Below are positions 62,003-64,000 of a DNA stretch of 64,000 bases, piece by piece. This DNA comes from UBA1952 sp965246765 (GTDB lineage: Bacteria > Bacteroidota > Bacteroidia > Chitinophagales > Chitinophagaceae). The notes beneath the pieces were generated by a model, which was not told where the DNA came from, searched no databases, and saw nothing but the letters and a program-made list of their open reading frames with translations. The translations under genes and the position numbers were made by a program. Location: contig CBDFFJ010000005.1 of the NCBI GenBank assembly GCA_965246765.1, forward strand, positions 558,001-622,000, written 5' to 3'. Each line of letters opens with the position of its first letter. The first letter of the stretch is position 1.

Positions 62003-62031
62003 GTAGGGGCGGCCACGAGGGCCGCCCCTAC
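62003..62031. repeat. 12-bp perfect hairpin overlapping the lysA promoter
   Basis: GTAGGGGCGGCC (62003-62014) and GGCCGCCCCTAC (62020-62031), loop ACGAG. The last TAC of the right arm forms the first bases of the lysA -7 box. This type of palindrome (GTAGGGGC...GCCCCTAC) is a dispersed repeat in many bacteria. Confidence 0.75.
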
Positions 62032-62036
62032 TTTTG
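62029..62036 (+). promoter_or_regulatory. -7 box of lysA
   Basis: TACTTTTG, an exact TAnnTTTG match, 8 bases before the chosen ATG at 62045. The upstream in-frame starts lie before the box. Confidence 0.6.
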
Positions 62037-62044
62037 CGCCCGCT

Positions 62045-63259
62045 ATGAACTATGATGCGCTCCGCCACCTCGCCGATACTTACGGCACGCCGCTTTACGT
62101 GTATAACGCCGACGTTATTACCCGGCAGTGGGACAAGCTGCAGTCATCCTTTACCGGGCACCCGACCCGATTTTTTTATGCCTGCAAGGCGCTTTCAAAC
62201 GTGCATATTCTCCGGCACCTGCGCAGCCTGGGCGCGGGGCTTGATTGCGTGAGCATTAATGAAGTAAAGCTGGGCCTGCACGCGGGCTTTACGCCGGAGC
62301 AGATCCTGTACACACCCAATTGTGTAGCCTTCGCGGAAATACTGGAAGCAAAGGATCTGGGCGTGCATATCAACATTGACAACCTATCCGTGCTGGAGCA
62401 ATTCGGGAATCATTTTGGCGACGGCTACCCGGTGTGCATCCGCATCAATCCGCACATTGAGGCGGGCGGCAACTACAAGATTTCTACCGGGCATATTGAC
62501 TCCAAGTTTGGCATCTCCATCCACCAGCTGCGGCACATGGAGCGCATTGTGAAGAAAACGGGCCTGCATGTGCAGGGCCTGCATATGCACACGGGCTCAG
62601 AGATCAAGGACGTCGGTGTGTTTATGCAGGGGCTGGATGTGCTGCTGGGTGTAGCGGCGCACTTTCCGCAGCTGGAGTTTATTGACCTCGGATCCGGATT
62701 TAAAGTGCCTTACCGCGAAGGCGACGGCGCTACAGACGTGGCGAGGCTGGGAGTGGAAGTAGCGGAGGCCTTCAAGGCTTTTGAGGCCGAATATCCGCGG
62801 CCGCTTGAGGTGTGGTTTGAGCCGGGCAAGTATCTCGTAAGCGAGGCGGGGACGTTTGTGGTAAGCGTTAATGTGGTGAAGCAAACGACGGCAACAGTGT
62901 TTGCCGGTGTGGATTCAGGCTTTAATCACCTGATCCGCCCGATGTTTTATGATGCCTATCACCACATCACCAACATCAGCAACCCCGACGGCGCAGAACG
63001 CATTTACACTGTAGTGGGCAACATCTGCGAGACGGACACCTTTGCCTGGGACCGCGTGATTGCAGAGGTGCGGGAGGGCGACTACCTCGCCTTTCACAAT
63101 GCGGGCGCTTACGGATTTGAGATGAGCAGCCGTTTTAATTCACGTCTGCGGCCGGCAGAGGTGATGGGGAAAGGAGGTGAGGCAAGGCTGATTCGCCGCC
63201 GGGAGACTTTTGAAGATCTGCTGGAAGGGCAGGCAGGCCTGCAGGCGCTCGCCTGGTAG
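62045..63259 (+). CDS. lysA: diaminopimelate decarboxylase
   Basis: A 404-residue PLP enzyme making lysine from meso-diaminopimelate. PLP binds Lys48 in RFFYACKALSN; further motifs are GLDCVSINEVKLGLHAG, RINPHIEAGGNYKISTGHIDSKFGIS, GLHMHTGSEI, FIDLGSGFKVPY, WFEPGKYLVSEAGTF and VGNICETDTFAWDR (the catalytic cysteine). The start at 62045 (MNYDALRHLADTYGTPLYVYN) matches the family and follows the -7 box; an in-frame extension to 61958 would span the promoter. asd at 45227 is in the same pathway. Confidence 0.97.
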   Translation: MNYDALRHLADTYGTPLYVYNADVITRQWDKLQSSFTGHPTRFFYACKALSNVHILRHLRSLGAGLDCVSINEVKLGLHAGFTPEQILYTPNCVAFAEILEAKDLGVHINIDNLSVLEQFGNHFGDGYPVCIRINPHIEAGGNYKISTGHIDSKFGISIHQLRHMERIVKKTGLHVQGLHMHTGSEIKDVGVFMQGLDVLLGVAAHFPQLEFIDLGSGFKVPYREGDGATDVARLGVEVAEAFKAFEAEYPRPLEVWFEPGKYLVSEAGTFVVSVNVVKQTTATVFAGVDSGFNHLIRPMFYDAYHHITNISNPDGAERIYTVVGNICETDTFAWDRVIAEVREGDYLAFHNAGAYGFEMSSRFNSRLRPAEVMGKGGEARLIRRRETFEDLLEGQAGLQALAW

Positions 63260-63373
63260 CGTGTAGAAGCATTCCCGCCAAAACTTTTCTATAAATAAAA
63301 CACCGGGAATGCATCGCTATTACTGGCACCATGTTTAACGCTGCATCGGGGAACAGTAGAAAACCACATACCC

Positions 63374-63904
63374 ATGCAAAACCAACGCATTGACGAAGAA
63401 AACCACATCCAGGACCTGAGCGGCGCAGAAGCCATTGCCAAGATGAAAGAGCTTGGCGAGGCCGCGCGCGTCTGCTTCTTCACCACACTTTCCGAAACGC
63501 ATCCCCTGCCTACGCGCCCGATGGCCTTGCAGGCGGTTGAGGAAGACGGCTCATTCTACTTCTTCAGCGCCAAGTCTTCTAACAAGAATTATGAGATTAA
63601 GGAAGATGTACACGTACAGCTCATGTTTGCCAATGGCAGCAGCAGCGAGTACCTGAGCGTATTCGGCCCGGCCACAGTCTCTGAAGACCGCGCCAAGATT
63701 AAGGAGCTATGGAACGAGTACGCCAAAATCTGGTTTCAGGGCGGCGTGGACGATCCGGAGCTGACCCTTATCCGCGTACAGCCGGAAGCCGCGCGCTATT
63801 GGGATACAAAGCACAACAAGCTGGTGCAGTGGGCCAAGATGGCCGCCTCTATGGTAACCGGAAAGACGATGGATGACGGGCGTGAAGGAGACCTGAAAGT
63901 ATAA
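63374..63904 (+). CDS. pyridoxamine 5'-phosphate oxidase-like general stress protein
   Basis: A 176-residue split-barrel flavin-binding protein of the general stress protein 26 group: TRPMALQAVEEDGSFYFFSAKSSNKNYEIKEDVHVQLMFANGSSSEYLSVFGPATVSEDRAKIKELWNEYAKIWFQGG. It lacks the PNPOx active-site residues typical of the B6 salvage enzyme; it probably binds FMN or F420-like flavins. Convergent with thyA. Confidence 0.9.
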   Translation: MQNQRIDEENHIQDLSGAEAIAKMKELGEAARVCFFTTLSETHPLPTRPMALQAVEEDGSFYFFSAKSSNKNYEIKEDVHVQLMFANGSSSEYLSVFGPATVSEDRAKIKELWNEYAKIWFQGGVDDPELTLIRVQPEAARYWDTKHNKLVQWAKMAASMVTGKTMDDGREGDLKV

Positions 63905-63908
63905 GCCC

Positions 63909-64000
63909 CTATATGGCCACCGGCGCCTTTATATGCGGGTGCGCCTCATAATTCTCCAGCGTAAAATCCTCATACCGGAATCCGAAGATGTCCCTGACGT
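63909..64000 (-). CDS. thyA: thymidylate synthase, 3' end (partial)
   Basis: The last 29 codons, truncated by the window edge. They read DIFGFRYEDFTLENYEAHPHIKAPVAI before the stop at 63909-63911, the standard ThyA C terminus (F.YEDF.L..Y.PHP.IKAPVA), including the terminal residue that closes the active site. It converts dUMP to dTMP. folA is 50 kb away in this window. Confidence 0.88.
   Translation of the reverse strand, partial: VRDIFGFRYEDFTLENYEAHPHIKAPVAI

Noticed and set aside
63269..63312. Terminator after lysA
   Set aside because: GCATTCCCG and CGGGAATGC pair, but the loop is 26 bases and no T-run follows.

Overview
The window is chromosomal DNA from a GC-rich member of the Bacteroidota, most like Chitinophagaceae and relatives. 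The signs are promoter -7 boxes of the form TAnnTTTG with few Shine-Dalgarno sites, several proteins with type IX secretion (T9SS) C-terminal sorting domains, a Bat-type DUF58/BatA cluster, a gamma-alpha fused KorA, DUF2480, DUF1800/DUF1501 and DUF349 proteins, and MqnC of the futalosine menaquinone route. Most of the window is ordinary core genome with short intergenic gaps. I see no rRNA, tRNA, CRISPR array, intact insertion sequence or prophage.

Layout. 0-7 kb: a small lipoprotein and polA share a divergent promoter region; then an AT-richer cassette with a PIN-like protein and a frameshifted AAA ATPase; then korA and a 56-bp perfect inverted repeat. 7-16 kb: a PlsC-like acyltransferase, an RprX/RprY-like two-component pair, a DUF1801 protein, a tyrosine-rich T9SS protein, rnhB, a folA pair, galM and nth. 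16-24.5 kb: a thioredoxin-like protein, ubiX, the DUF58/BatD-like/BatA operon, a lipoprotein, a ketoacyl synthase and pckA. 24.5-30 kb: palindromic repeats, a 21-bp repeat array with a small HTH gene, an M28 peptidase, ASCH, DUF983 and an M16-like protein without its zinc motif. 30-41.6 kb: a giant GEVED/T9SS protein, a PpiD-like foldase, another T9SS protein, DUF2480, DUF349, tatC and rpiB. 41.6-54 kb: a probable haem uptake pair (TonB receptor and HmuY-like T9SS protein), asd, a VWA-like membrane protein, a sugar kinase, a PaaG-like hydratase, tsaE, an M28 peptidase and two envelope proteins. 54-64 kb: frameshifted DUF1800 and DUF1501-T9SS genes, a 42/21-bp repeat array, mqnC, a hydrolase, a second HTH gene with its own 21-bp array, msrB, lysA, a PPOX protein and the 3' end of thyA.

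The most unusual signal is three degenerate tandem arrays, each with a strict 21-bp period (two helical turns). Two lie immediately upstream of paralogous ~120-residue Cro/C1-type HTH genes (25790 + and 61093 -). The third (58161-58412) alternates two palindromes every 21 bp and is flanked by inverted copies of a dispersed repeat. This could be a family of small regulators with phased operator arrays; I know of no description of it, and function is inference.

Second-tier signals are the broken ATPase/PIN cassette (possible defence module), several genes whose -7 box sits only 5-13 nt before the start codon (likely leaderless mRNAs), and frameshifts concentrated in two loci, which are either pseudogenes or assembly indels.
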